NCBI GenBank assembly: GCA_963674685.2
Contig: CAXXWT010000009.1
Span: 434,001-498,000 of the forward strand
DNA: 64,000 nt
Source of the DNA: G963674685 sp963674685
GTDB taxonomy: Bacteria; Lernaellota; Lernaellaia; JACKCT01
Reading direction: 5' to 3'
Made by a program: the position numbers and the translations under genes. Positions 18,851-28,146 of this stretch are shown piece after piece; positions within the stretch are counted from its first letter, which is position 1; each line of letters starts with the position of its first letter. The notes under the pieces are model-generated. The model was not told where the DNA came from. It ran no database searches and saw nothing but the letters and a program-made list of their open reading frames with translations.

Positions 18851-18988
18851 TAAGCCAATGTATGCTCCCTTTAGGTAAAACATGGAAAATGTCGCAGGCT
18901 GCTTGATTCGTGCAAATGCGTCGTGATAACGTCACCCGTCGCAAGCGGCGCTTATCAACGTTTTCGCCCGATTTTTGGAATAGGCTTC

Positions 18989-19840
18989 ATGACGACGGAC
19001 GTACGCAAAACGCTTTATGAAAAAATGGACGCTCTTTGGGCGGTTAAAGAACCGGGAAGCTTCCACGTCAATTATTCCGGCGGGCTGGACTCGACGGCGG
19101 TCGCCTACATCATGGGGCGCAAATACGCCGGGGATATTTATCTGTATACGCTGCACCACAGCTACGGCTCGCTTTTCGTCGGCTGGTCCCGGCGGCACGT
19201 GGAGGATTTGCGGCGGATATTCGGGCCGGAGCGCGTTCATCACGTCATTTATAATCAGACGCAGACTTTCAATCGCCTTACCGTCAAGCGCCTTGTCGCG
19301 GACTGGAAACCCTACGGGGGGCATTTGATATGGTGCCTGGGCTGTCAACTGGCCATGTTGACGCATACGATCATCCGGTGCCTGGAGCATTCCATCCCGC
19401 GCAATTTCCTTTGCAGCAGCGTCGGAGGCGAATACGCCGTGATGAGCATGCCCGTAACGCGCCGTGAAATGGGCAGGCTTTATTGGGAATACGGAATCGA
19501 TTACAGGACGCCGCTGATCGAATACGGGATCGACAAGAGAATGGAGCGGGCTCTCATGGAAGACGCGGGGATGTGGAGCGGATACCGGTTTCGGCGCGGC
19601 GTCCACGGCGTTCAGCCAATTTGCATTCAGGGATTCCAGCACATCGGCGACGTGGTTTTCGACTGGCATACCGTCTATCCCCCCGACAAGGTTGAAAAAT
19701 ACATTCGGGATAAGTCACCCCTGATCGGAAAAATCGTTAAAGAATATTTCAACGAAAAAAATATGGATGTGGAAAAACTCATCGAGTTAAACAAAGCCCA
19801 ACAGACAATCACGAAACCTTTTGACCCCATGGAAAAATGA
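18989..19840 (+). CDS. PP-loop ATP pyrophosphatase-family protein with CLGC motif (copy 1)
   Basis: About 283 residues from the ATG at 18989 (the frame is open from 18923, without ribosome site). The PP-loop NYSGGLDSTAVAYIMG near residue 25 marks an adenylating enzyme of the ATP pyrophosphatase superfamily (relatives: QueC, asparagine synthase C-domain, PAPS reductase, tRNA thiolases). A second motif, WCLGCQLAM near residue 120, offers two cysteines. It is a clear paralogue of the protein at 27319: both share DWK.YG, CLGC..AM and CLE..IP. Substrate unknown; adenylation of a carboxylate or carbonyl followed by amide or thio transfer is the family logic. Its stop overlaps the next gene by ATGA. 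Confidence 0.7.
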   Translation: MTTDVRKTLYEKMDALWAVKEPGSFHVNYSGGLDSTAVAYIMGRKYAGDIYLYTLHHSYGSLFVGWSRRHVEDLRRIFGPERVHHVIYNQTQTFNRLTVKRLVADWKPYGGHLIWCLGCQLAMLTHTIIRCLEHSIPRNFLCSSVGGEYAVMSMPVTRREMGRLYWEYGIDYRTPLIEYGIDKRMERALMEDAGMWSGYRFRRGVHGVQPICIQGFQHIGDVVFDWHTVYPPDKVEKYIRDKSPLIGKIVKEYFNEKNMDVEKLIELNKAQQTITKPFDPMEK

Positions 19841-21969
19841 AACGATTTGTTGCCGTCGTTATCTTTATCGGCCTGATAATTCCTTCCATCGCCGGCGCCC
19901 AGGGCTACGTGCGTCGTTCCGTGGGAATCGTTATCAAAAACAGCGGAGTGCGGCAGTACAGTGAAGATGAGCTTCGCGAATGCTTAACGCAGGTGTTTTC
20001 CAAAAGCTATACGACTTATGCGAAGTTTTTACGCGGCCTTTCGGCTTACGATCGCTTCACTCTGCAAAAGGCCGGAAGGGAAAATCATGTTTCGTCCGTT
20101 TTGCTGATCGATATCAAGGAGGGCAAAACGCCGTGGCTGATGGTGCGCAACATCGATGCGAAAACATCGAAATCCCGGTCGAAAATCTATCCCCTGGACG
20201 GCGCCTGGGGCGGATTATGCGACACCGCTTTTTTCGCCGCACAGGAAAGCTTCTCCGATGAGCCCGCCGGGGAAATCGCCCGGGCCATGGCGCAGGGCGA
20301 TCAGCAGCTCAAAGAGGGCAGTGGCGATAACGCTCTGGCCTGGTATCAGCATGCCGTTGACCTCGATCCTTACGATCCGGCGCCGCCGCTGAAGCTGGCG
20401 CGCTATTACCGGGATATCGGCAATGCTTCGGAGGCTCTGCGCTGGTATTCCGTATCTTTGTCACAGAAATCGGACGATCCCTGGGCGTACCTGGAAGCGG
20501 CGAATCTGGCGCTGGATTCCGGGCAGTTGAAAAGGGCGATCCAGTACTACGAGTTCGCCATCAATTCCGGCTCCGGGGCGCCGAGGCTTTTTAAGTCCAT
20601 CGGCGACCTCTATCACAGCCAGGGCCAATACGGGCTGGCCGTGCAAAGCTATAAAGAGGCCCTGCAACTGGAGCCGAGCGACCGCTCGATCTATCCGAAA
20701 CTGGTTTCGGCTCTGATGATGGAAGACAGCTATTTGGAGGCGATGAAATACCAGTCCCTGATTTGCGCCGAGTCGAAAACCATCGACAACGTAAGGCGCA
20801 TGGCGTACCTGGCCGAACGGGCGGGGGAATACCGGAAGGCTTCCGAAGTGCTGGCCGAGTGGCTGGCGCTTGCTCCGGATTCCGATGATATCAAGCGCCG
20901 TCTGGCCGAAAGTTATGACAACTCGGGACAGATAGAAAAAGCCCTGGAGCTTTTGCATCAGCTTAAAGACAAGTATCCGGAGGATGTCAGACTCCTTCGC
21001 GCCATCGGAAAAATTTATTATCGAAAAAAGGATTACGCCGGCGCGATTGCCATTTTGCAGGAAGCGCGCGCCGTCGATCCCGCCGACACGGAGGCCCTGC
21101 GCCTGGAAGCCATGACCCGGGAGTTTTCCGGCGATGTGGATGCGGCGCTTGAGTTGTACTTCCTGGCGTTGCGTTATGATGAAACGGTGCGCGGCTCGGA
21201 TATCGCGCGCATTTTGGCCTTCGGCGAAAAATACGACCGGCGCGCCGAAGTCAAATCCCGGCTCAACGCGCTTTCGTCCGGCAAAGGCCTGGATGACCGA
21301 CGGGTCATCGTCATGGCCCTGGGGCAAAAATACGTGGAGGAGGGCAATATCGACGCGGCGATCCGAGTTTACGAATCGGCGTTAAGCTCCCTGCGGCGGT
21401 ACGCGCCGGCTTATCTGGCTTTGGGGGATTTGTATCTGCGCGCCGGGCAAAAAGACAAAGCCGTCAACCTGTTTTACGACGCCCTCGTCCGTTTCTCCGA
21501 TTCGAAAATTCCCCTGTATGCGGCGACGCATTTGCACATGGCCGGCGACTTCGAGGATGCGAAAGGGTTTTATTATTACGCCCTTGATAGAAATCCCGGC
21601 AACGCGGGAGTCGCCGTGGCGATCGCCGAAATCGTTTTATTTACCGAGCAGGATTATGATCACGTCAATCGCTATTTCCACGTCGCTTTGGAAGGGCGTT
21701 TGAGCGAGCCGCTTTTAGAGCGCCTTTATTTTCTCGAAATCGTCTGGGGAAAACTGGCGGACGAAGAACAGTTCGCCGACGGCGTCCTGAAATACGCCGT
21801 GACCGTCATCGCCGAAAACCCCAACCGAAGAATCGATCTGACCTACTGGGACAACTGGATCAAAGAGAAATTCGACGGAGACGATCAGGCGTTCATGCTG
21901 GATGTGCTGGGCCTTTTCGAGGGAAAAATCGCTTGCGAGGATTTTTCCAAAAAGCATCCGGCAATCTAA
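19837..21969 (+). CDS. Exported TPR-repeat protein, 710 residues
   Basis: A signal peptide (residues 1 to 22, ending IAGAQG) is followed by a unique region of about 125 residues (GYVRRSVGIVIKNSGVRQYS onward) and then about 14 consecutive TPR-like helical pairs to the C-terminus, for example ALAWYQHAVDLDPYDPAPPL and AIQYYEFAINSGSGAPRLFK. It is probably a periplasmic or outer-membrane-associated scaffold. The start codon overlaps the PP-loop stop by four bases, so the two are translationally coupled and likely functionally linked. Such TPR proteins often accompany polysaccharide synthesis and export clusters; here that is inference. Confidence 0.7.
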   Translation: MKRFVAVVIFIGLIIPSIAGAQGYVRRSVGIVIKNSGVRQYSEDELRECLTQVFSKSYTTYAKFLRGLSAYDRFTLQKAGRENHVSSVLLIDIKEGKTPWLMVRNIDAKTSKSRSKIYPLDGAWGGLCDTAFFAAQESFSDEPAGEIARAMAQGDQQLKEGSGDNALAWYQHAVDLDPYDPAPPLKLARYYRDIGNASEALRWYSVSLSQKSDDPWAYLEAANLALDSGQLKRAIQYYEFAINSGSGAPRLFKSIGDLYHSQGQYGLAVQSYKEALQLEPSDRSIYPKLVSALMMEDSYLEAMKYQSLICAESKTIDNVRRMAYLAERAGEYRKASEVLAEWLALAPDSDDIKRRLAESYDNSGQIEKALELLHQLKDKYPEDVRLLRAIGKIYYRKKDYAGAIAILQEARAVDPADTEALRLEAMTREFSGDVDAALELYFLALRYDETVRGSDIARILAFGEKYDRRAEVKSRLNALSSGKGLDDRRVIVMALGQKYVEEGNIDAAIRVYESALSSLRRYAPAYLALGDLYLRAGQKDKAVNLFYDALVRFSDSKIPLYAATHLHMAGDFEDAKGFYYYALDRNPGNAGVAVAIAEIVLFTEQDYDHVNRYFHVALEGRLSEPLLERLYFLEIVWGKLADEEQFADGVLKYAVTVIAENPNRRIDLTYWDNWIKEKFDGDDQAFMLDVLGLFEGKIACEDFSKKHPAI

Positions 21970-21994
21970 ACATTCGTTAAAAGCTCGTTGACCG

Positions 21995-22006
21995 GGCATC
22001 GATGCC
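21995..22006. promoter_or_regulatory. 12-bp perfect palindrome before the carbamoyltransferase
   Basis: GGCATCGATGCC is self-complementary and lies in the 79-base gap between the TPR gene and the carbamoyltransferase gene. It could be an operator or a small hairpin; no T run follows. Confidence 0.25.
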
Positions 22007-22048
22007 GGGCTACATACTTCTAGGGAAAAATGATTTTATGGATGCGCG

Positions 22049-23737
22049 TTGAATATTCTCGGCCTCAACTTTTCGCTGGATTCCGCCGCGGCCCTTTTTT
22101 GCGACGGGCGCCTTGTCGCGGCCGCCTGCCAGGAGCGCTTTGACCGCATCAAGCATTCCGCGGCGTTCCCGACGCAAGCCGTCGAGTATTGCCTGCGGGA
22201 AGGCGGCATCCGCATCGACGACGTGGACGCCGTCGGCGTTTCCTGGAATCCGGGCCGGCACGTGGCTTTGCCCGACCGGCTGCGTGATTCGGCTTATCGC
22301 GACCATCGGGAATATCTGGACATCATCCCCGCGCGGATATTGGCCATGATGGATGACGGGCTCGTCGGATCCCGCACCGGTCTGACCTTCGAATACGGCG
22401 GGCGTAATATTCCGCTGGATTATTTCGATCATCATCTCTGCCACGCCGCCGGCGCGTTTTATGCATCGCGTTTCCCAAAAGCCGCCGTCATCAGCGCCGA
22501 CGGATATGGCGAACGGACATCGACGCTGCTGGGGCGAGGCGGACCGGAAGGGATTGAGACAATCGCGGAAACGAGTTTTCCTCATTCCCTAGGATCGGTT
22601 TATGCCGCCGTCACGCAGTTTCTCGGATTTCGCCCCAACAGCGGGGAAGGCAAAGTCATGGCCCTGGCGGGCATGGGAAACGCGGAGAAATACAGGAGCC
22701 TTTTTGAAAATATTTTGCGGTGCGCGCCCGGCGGATATGAAGTCGACCTATCGTATTTTTCATACTTTTTGCGTTCCAAAACGCGTTATTCCAAAACCTT
22801 CGTCGACAAATTCGGCCCGCCGAGAAAGCCCGGGCAAGCCATAACGCAAAATCATTTGGACCTGGCCGCGGCCGTGCAGGAAGCGATGGAGCGCGTTTTA
22901 TTGCGCCTTGCCGAGCACCTGCATCAGCTGACCGGCGAAACGAAGCTATGCCTGGCGGGAGGCGTGGCCTTAAACGCCGTAGCCATGGGCAGGATCGAGC
23001 GCGAAGGGCCGTTTGAGGAAATATTTGTTTTACCGCCCGCGCATGACGGCGGCGGACCTTTGGGCGCAGGGGTTTTGTCGGGTTTGCGGCGGGGCGTTTA
23101 TCCCGTTTTCGACGGCGAATACGACGACCGCCTGGGGCCGCAATATGAACCGGACGACGTAGCGGAGCTTTTGGGCGGATACAATTTATCCTACACGCTC
23201 GTCGACGATGCTCCGGTCCTCGCCGCGCAGATGATCGCCAAGGGCATGATCGTCGGGTGGATGGACGGGCGCATGGAATATGGCCCCCGCGCGCTGGGTT
23301 CTCGGAGCATTCTGGCCGATCCCGGCAACGCGCGGATTAAGGATATCGTCAACGCCAAGGTGAAGTATCGCGAGCCGTTTCGCCCCTTCGCCCCGGTGGC
23401 GCTGGAAAGCGCCGTCGGCGATTATTTCCTCGACGCCAAACCGACGCCTTACATGAACAAGGTCTATATGGCGCAGCCGGATGCGGCGCATAAAATCCCC
23501 TCCGTTGTTCATGACGATCAAAGCGTGCGACTGCAAACCGTGCGGGAGGATCAAAATGAAAATCTCTATAGCCTGATTTCAAATTTCGAGTCGATCACGG
23601 GGATTCCCATGGTGCTCAACACGTCGCTGAACAAACGCGGCGAGCCGATCTGCGCTACGGCGCCCGACGCGCTGGCGTGTTTTTTCACTTCGGGCCTCGA
23701 CGCGCTTTTTATCGGCCCCTGCCTGATCGAGAAATGA
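22049..23737 (+). CDS. NodU/CmcH-family carbamoyltransferase
   Basis: 562 residues, TTG start (no in-frame ATG or GTG upstream before a stop). The N-terminal Kae1/ASKHA-like domain opens ILGLNFSLDSAAALF, and has the metal-binding DHHLCHAAGAFYAS around residue 130 and the ADGYGER segment. The C-terminal domain has MEYGPRALGSRSILADP and KYREPFRPFAPV. Family members transfer a carbamoyl group from carbamoyl phosphate, by way of carbamoyl-AMP, to sugar hydroxyls (Nod factors, antibiotics, glycans). Here the acceptor is probably a glycan or lipid-linked sugar, given the GT2 and deacetylase genes directly downstream. The gap to the GT2 gene is 3 bases. Confidence 0.9.
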   Translation: MNILGLNFSLDSAAALFCDGRLVAAACQERFDRIKHSAAFPTQAVEYCLREGGIRIDDVDAVGVSWNPGRHVALPDRLRDSAYRDHREYLDIIPARILAMMDDGLVGSRTGLTFEYGGRNIPLDYFDHHLCHAAGAFYASRFPKAAVISADGYGERTSTLLGRGGPEGIETIAETSFPHSLGSVYAAVTQFLGFRPNSGEGKVMALAGMGNAEKYRSLFENILRCAPGGYEVDLSYFSYFLRSKTRYSKTFVDKFGPPRKPGQAITQNHLDLAAAVQEAMERVLLRLAEHLHQLTGETKLCLAGGVALNAVAMGRIEREGPFEEIFVLPPAHDGGGPLGAGVLSGLRRGVYPVFDGEYDDRLGPQYEPDDVAELLGGYNLSYTLVDDAPVLAAQMIAKGMIVGWMDGRMEYGPRALGSRSILADPGNARIKDIVNAKVKYREPFRPFAPVALESAVGDYFLDAKPTPYMNKVYMAQPDAAHKIPSVVHDDQSVRLQTVREDQNENLYSLISNFESITGIPMVLNTSLNKRGEPICATAPDALACFFTSGLDALFIGPCLIEK

Positions 23738-23740
23738 GCA

Positions 23741-24433
23741 TTGGAATCCGCCTCCATCATCATTCCGGCCTTTAACGAAGAAAAAAGCATCGAAAAAATC
23801 TGCCGGGCCTGCGTTGAAGCCCTGCGGGATCGCGAGATCAAATTTGAGATCATTGTCGTCGATGACGGCAGCGTGGATAATACCGCCGCCTGCGCTGAAA
23901 AATGCCTTGAAAATTACGGCCGGGTTATCCGTCATGCGGAAAATCTGGGCAGCGGAATGGCTCTTAGGACCGGCCTGGGAAAAGCGAAGATGGACCTGGC
24001 AATATTCGTTCCGGCGGATTTCCAATTCGATCCGTGCGAGATTCCCGGCTTCGTCGAAGCCGCCGCCGATGCGGACGTCGTTATCGGATGCCGCGGACGC
24101 AAACGGACCTACGGCGTCAGGCGCAAGCTGCAATCATCGGTTTACCTGCGGCTGGTGAATTTTTTATTCGACCAGGATTTTCGGGATGTGAACTGGGTGC
24201 AGATGTGGCGCATGGCGACGGCGGGGCAAATTACGCTTTTGTCAAAGGGCGTATTTATGCAGCAGGAGATGCTGGATCGCGCCCGCTTAAAAGGTTTGCG
24301 CATCGTGCAAATCCCCTCGGAGTTTCATCGGCGCACTCAAGGACTGGCCAAGGGAAGCGGCGCCGCGACTATCCTGAGAACGATTCATGAGCTGATTCGC
24401 TATCGCTTTTTTTACCGGAGTAAAAATCTTTGA
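23741..24433 (+). CDS. Family 2 glycosyltransferase (polyprenol-phosphate sugar type)
   Basis: 230 residues with TTG start. GT-A fold: SIIIPAFNEEKSIEKICRAC at the N-terminus, IIVVDDGSVDNT with the nucleotide-binding Asp, and FVPADFQFDP in the place of the metal-binding DxD. It lacks C-terminal membrane helices, resembling DPM1-like cytoplasmic synthases that load a sugar on polyprenyl phosphate. It ends in TTGA overlapping the deacetylase gene, so this part is one transcription unit with the carbamoyltransferase. Confidence 0.85.
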   Translation: MESASIIIPAFNEEKSIEKICRACVEALRDREIKFEIIVVDDGSVDNTAACAEKCLENYGRVIRHAENLGSGMALRTGLGKAKMDLAIFVPADFQFDPCEIPGFVEAAADADVVIGCRGRKRTYGVRRKLQSSVYLRLVNFLFDQDFRDVNWVQMWRMATAGQITLLSKGVFMQQEMLDRARLKGLRIVQIPSEFHRRTQGLAKGSGAATILRTIHELIRYRFFYRSKNL

Positions 24434-25665
24434 AAAACGCCGCGGCATATATTTTCGGTTCCGAGGCGATAACCGCCGCGGGCAGGGCGCATAAAAAAGC
24501 CGTCGCCCTGCATGGATCGCCGAAAAAATTCAAAAGCGGATTCATCCGCGCGGCGTGCCGGAAAACCGGCGATATGAACTCGGCGACTCCGATATACCTG
24601 GATCACTTGATTGAAGTTTCTTCCGCCAGATCGCTGATGGAAGTGCGGATCAACGGAAAGTGGCGGCCGCTCATTGTCGACGACGGCGACGGCCCCTGCG
24701 CTCTGGCGGATATCGGCGGACTCATCGAAGATCACCTGGACGAGAAATACAATCCGCCCTGCCGTCCCTCGACGACGTGGCTGCCTTTCAATTACCGCCT
24801 GGTTCCCGCATGGGCGCGCCTTGTCATTCATCACATGCTGGTCACGCAGCGCAAAATCCGGTATCCGCGAATCCAGGAAGGCCTTTGGCCCATGTGGAAT
24901 CTCCAAAGTCTGTTGACGCAGTGCTTTACTTCCCTGGGTGTTAAAGCGGGCAGGGCGCCTTCGGATCGTCGTTTTGTGGTCACGCACGACGTGGACGGGC
25001 CGGAGCAGGCGCCGTTCGCCGTGGAAGTCGCGAAGATCGACCGGGACGCGGGAATCCCATCGGCATTTTATCTTCCGGGGCTTGTTTTACAAAAATGCGC
25101 CAAGCAGGTGGAGGCGATTGCCGCCATGGGTCATGAAATCGGATTTCACGGCCTTGTTCATGATTGCCGTCATTTACTCATGGCCCCGGAGACCTACGCG
25201 GAAAAAATCCGTAAGTTTATGTCGGTGATTCAAAACTTTAAGATCGGGGGTTACAGGGCGCCGGCGCTGCTGACAAACTCCCGTTTCCGGCGCGAACTGG
25301 CGTCGATTTTCTTGTACGATTCCTCCGTTCCCGATACGGATATTTTCGCCGAGGCCGGGCTGCACAGGGGATGCGGCATGCTGGAGCCTTATCCGGAAAG
25401 CGGATTGACCGTTATTCCGGTGACGCTTCCCCTGGACGACCGCCTGCTGACGTTGGGCTGCAAAGACCGCGTCGATCTTTGGCTGGAAAAAAGCGGATCG
25501 ATTTTCGAGCAGGGCGGACTTCCCGTTTTATGCACGCACGCCAACGCGCAATATTATCGCGACGGTTATCGGCCGGTGCTTGCGCGGATCTTACGTGGAT
25601 TGGAAAATATCGGCGGCGTTCAATTCGTTTTGCCGCGAGACGTTGCGGGCAATATGCCGCGATAA
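24430..25665 (+). CDS. Polysaccharide deacetylase (NodB-like) with novel N-terminal region
   Basis: 411 residues, TTG start overlapping the GT2 stop by four bases. Residues about 175 to 400 form a NodB-homology domain: FVVTHDVDGP carries the catalytic and metal Asp pair, EIGFHGLVHD the two metal histidines, GYRAPALL motif 3, and VLCTHANAQYY the later His motif. These enzymes remove N-acetyl groups from glycans or peptidoglycan. The first 170 residues, including WRPLIVDDGDGPCALADIGG, match nothing I recognise. No signal peptide is evident, so the enzyme may act on a lipid-linked or soluble precursor in the cytoplasm. Together with NodU and GT2 it recalls Nod-factor-like chemistry. Confidence 0.82.
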   Translation: MKNAAAYIFGSEAITAAGRAHKKAVALHGSPKKFKSGFIRAACRKTGDMNSATPIYLDHLIEVSSARSLMEVRINGKWRPLIVDDGDGPCALADIGGLIEDHLDEKYNPPCRPSTTWLPFNYRLVPAWARLVIHHMLVTQRKIRYPRIQEGLWPMWNLQSLLTQCFTSLGVKAGRAPSDRRFVVTHDVDGPEQAPFAVEVAKIDRDAGIPSAFYLPGLVLQKCAKQVEAIAAMGHEIGFHGLVHDCRHLLMAPETYAEKIRKFMSVIQNFKIGGYRAPALLTNSRFRRELASIFLYDSSVPDTDIFAEAGLHRGCGMLEPYPESGLTVIPVTLPLDDRLLTLGCKDRVDLWLEKSGSIFEQGGLPVLCTHANAQYYRDGYRPVLARILRGLENIGGVQFVLPRDVAGNMPR

Positions 25666-25670
25666 TATGC

Positions 25671-27151
25671 TTATTCGTTAAGCCACTTTCCAACCGGTAT
25701 GAATTTCACGCCGCAGCCCGAGGCAATGTAGAGGCGATCGGTTTTCGCGTGGTATTCCACGCCGCGAATGAGGCCGCCGGCTTTGGCTCGTTTCAACCGC
25801 TTGCCGGTGTTCAAATCGACGGCGTCGACGGAGCCTGAAAGATAGTTGCCGGAAAAAAGGATGCGCCTGTTTTTGTCGATTTCGATATCCCGAACGCCGT
25901 AACCGACGTCGAGCTTGCGCGTGACTTCGTAAGTGTCGGCGTCCACTTCGACGACCTGTGATACAAGCGGCAGCGCAACGTAGAATTTATCGTCGAAATA
26001 TTTGACGCCTGTGCTGACCCAGCCGACGCGGATCTTGCGAACAACTTTCATGGCGTCGGGATCGACCACGGTCGCGTTGGTCGTCAGGTAATCGGTCACC
26101 AGAAATTTCCGCCTTTTGGGATCGAAGGCAAAGTCGTAAACGTCCAGTCCGGGCAGCTTGACCGATTGCGTTTCCTTGTTTCTTTTCGCGTCGATTTTCA
26201 CCAGCGTGTGTGAAACTTCGCATAAAGCGTAAATGTCGTCGGTGACGGGATCGCTTTCGACGTCGATCATGTTTCTGCAATCGGGAACGGGGAGATAGTC
26301 CATGACGCCGAAATTCAGCACGCTCAAAATCGGCAGCTTTTCTCCCCCCACACCCCGTCTTCCCCAGGGGGAGCGTACACCATGGCTTTGTCGCGACTTT
26401 GGGTCAATCGTTCGCACTGGCCGATATTTGGCAGGGGGACGATCATTAAAAACTTTCCGGAATCGGCGTCGAACACGTGGATTTCGCCGGCCCTGCCGTT
26501 CGCTGAAAGCAAAAGGGGCTTTTCGAGCTTCGTCGGCGAATCACCGGCGGCTTCGCCGGAGCGAACTTCGTTGATAAGAAGAAAATCATAGGGAGCGCCG
26601 CTATGGTCGACGAACTCGACGATGTCGTCGAGTTGCGCATTATCTTTTTCGCATCGTCCTTCAAGCTCATGGATTCGCGTGTAATTGGGAAGAATATGAA
26701 TGCCGATGTAGGAAATGAAAATGAACGAAAGCGCGAGTCGGCGGATGATATGCGCTTTACGCAGGATGAAAAAACCTAAAATCAGGCAGCCGATGATGAC
26801 CGGGATAGTCAGGAATTTGATGAAACAGTAACCGCCGATCGTAATGATCAGATTCATAAGGGACAGATAAGTCAGTATCCATAAAGGCGTGTGGGCTTCG
26901 CGTTCCCGGATGAACTTATACGCCAGGCCGGCGATAAAAATGGCGACGGAGCCGATGATCGCCATCTGGGATGGAAAAAGATATTCATTTCTTCCCATGA
27001 AAAACAGTAAAGCGAAAATCGGAATCGATATGAGAGTCTTGACGGTTTGGCAAAGCTTCGGGGATTGGAAAAAATTGATAATCCGCCGGCTGAATGAACG
27101 CTTGTCCGGTTTGGTTTCCGTCGGCGGAATTTGAGTTTCCGGTTCAGTCAT
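25671..27151 (-). pseudogene. Membrane protein with beta-propeller domain, broken by a frameshift
   Basis: Two minus-strand frames together look like one gene. The upstream part (27151 to 26324) encodes 275 residues: about seven membrane helices (residues 38 to 165), then a periplasmic region that runs into a YVTN-type propeller blade (AGEIHVFDADSGKFLMIVPL). The downstream part (26417 to 25671) continues the propeller (TDDIYALCEVSHTLVKID, YDFAFDPKRRKFLVTDYL and three more blades). The break falls in a GC-rich palindrome at 26342-26373. An intact gene would encode about 490 residues. Either this is a natural pseudogene, or the base call in the G/C runs is wrong. Alternatively two proteins are made. 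Function unknown. Confidence 0.65.
26342..26373. repeat. REP-like palindromic insert at the frameshift
   Basis: On the plus strand CTCCCCC (26342-26348) and GGGGGAG (26367-26373) form inverted arms around an 18-base C-rich centre. This composition is typical of short dispersed extragenic palindromes that invade reading frames. It coincides exactly with the point where the propeller gene changes frame. Confidence 0.45.
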
Positions 27152-27216
27152 TGCTTTTTTCTTTTATATCCGGCGTAAAATGCGCAGGCCTTCATTGATT
27201 TTCTAACGCTTCAAAA

Positions 27217-27231
27217 CGATTGTGACAATCG
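27217..27231. promoter_or_regulatory. Hyphenated dyad in the divergent gap
   Basis: CGATTG-TGA-CAATCG, a perfect 6-bp inverted repeat with a 3-base centre. It lies in the 167-base gap between the divergently transcribed propeller gene and the second PP-loop gene, so it could be an operator serving either. I see no convincing -35/-10 pair here. Confidence 0.3.
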
Positions 27232-27318
27232 CCCGTGATGATGAATGTCCTGAAATCTCCTTTTCCGATCTCGCGAAAGGGGCTATGATCGGTTTCTTCA
27301 AATTAGCAAAGGATCCCA

Positions 27319-28146
27319 ATGTCAACAAATCCGCCAAAACAGGTTGTCGCCGATAAAGCGTCCGTGCTTTTTTCCGGGGGCACGGATTCCACGCTGGCGG
27401 CTTACCTGATCGGGCGGCGCGTCAGGCACTTGACCCTGCTGACTTTCGAGCCGAAACACGTGCTGTTTGTCGAAAATTCACGCCGGCACGTGGGAAACCT
27501 GGCCGAGGCGTTGCCCGATGTGGAAATACGGCACGAGATCATCCCCGTGCAAAAAAACATCCGCAAAGTCCTGTGGGCGGATTTGCCCGGCGACTGGAAA
27601 AAATATGGATTCAATCTCACGGCGCTGATTTGCCTGGGTTGCAGAATGGCCATGCACGCCGCGGCGCTTGTCTACTGCCTGGAAAATGAGATTCCCGTGA
27701 TCGGCGACGGGAGCATACGTTTTCAGTCCACGGTTCCCGAACAGCTGCCGTCTTTTATCCGGCGCAACCGGGAAAAATTGTGGGCCAGATACGGCATGCG
27801 CCATTACTCGCCGATTTACGAAGTCGGCGACAGCGACAAGCGGCTTGACGGATTGGGGATTTCCAAAAAGACCGGCCTCAAAAAGCAGTTCATTTTATTC
27901 GACACGCAACCTACGTGCGTTTTCGGCGTTCCGGCGGATGTTTATGCGCGCCTTTTCTACGGCGCGCTCTCGGGTCCCGCCCGCGAGGTGGACAGTTATG
28001 AATACAGCGTCGAAAAGTATCCGCTGGTCGAGCGCTTGATCGCCGGGCATTTCGCCGGAAAAAAGCCGGGCCTCGATGAACTGGTCGCAAGGCTGCGGCG
28101 AAAGTCCGAAAACCTGCCGGAGAAATGGGTGATGGAAAATGAGTAA
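27319..28146 (+). CDS. PP-loop ATP pyrophosphatase-family protein with CLGC motif (copy 2)
   Basis: 275 residues, ATG behind AAAGGA. The PP-loop VLFSGGTDSTLAAYLIG is at about residue 17 and LICLGCRMAMH at about 110. Paralogue of the gene at 18989, with shared DWKKYG, CLGC..AM, YCLENEIP and a late YSPIYEV segment corresponding to YRTPLIEY. As in copy 1, no thioredoxin-like or NusB/PUA tRNA-binding domain is visible, so tRNA thiolation is less likely than small-molecule chemistry. Its end overlaps a small membrane-peptide gene by eight bases, and a radical SAM gene follows. Function unknown. Confidence 0.7.
   Translation: MSTNPPKQVVADKASVLFSGGTDSTLAAYLIGRRVRHLTLLTFEPKHVLFVENSRRHVGNLAEALPDVEIRHEIIPVQKNIRKVLWADLPGDWKKYGFNLTALICLGCRMAMHAAALVYCLENEIPVIGDGSIRFQSTVPEQLPSFIRRNREKLWARYGMRHYSPIYEVGDSDKRLDGLGISKKTGLKKQFILFDTQPTCVFGVPADVYARLFYGALSGPAREVDSYEYSVEKYPLVERLIAGHFAGKKPGLDELVARLRRKSENLPEKWVMENE

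Larger units (their letters stand above)
18663..18988 (+). other. Divergent intergenic region between lipoprotein and PP-loop cluster
   Basis: No credible gene. It contains a minus-strand promoter for the lipoprotein, a plausible plus-strand promoter at 18821-18850, and a small dyad CACTA/TAGTG around 18758-18776. A reading frame in line with the PP-loop gene is open from 18923 but has no ribosome site. Confidence 0.55.

Noticed and set aside
18923..18988. Upstream extension of the first PP-loop gene
   Set aside because: No ribosome site and no family similarity before the ATG at 18989; the extension adds only 22 residues.
24430..25665. Complete Nod-factor operon
   Set aside because: NodU-like and NodB-like enzymes are present, but no NodA acyltransferase, NodC synthase or NodIJ exporter is nearby.
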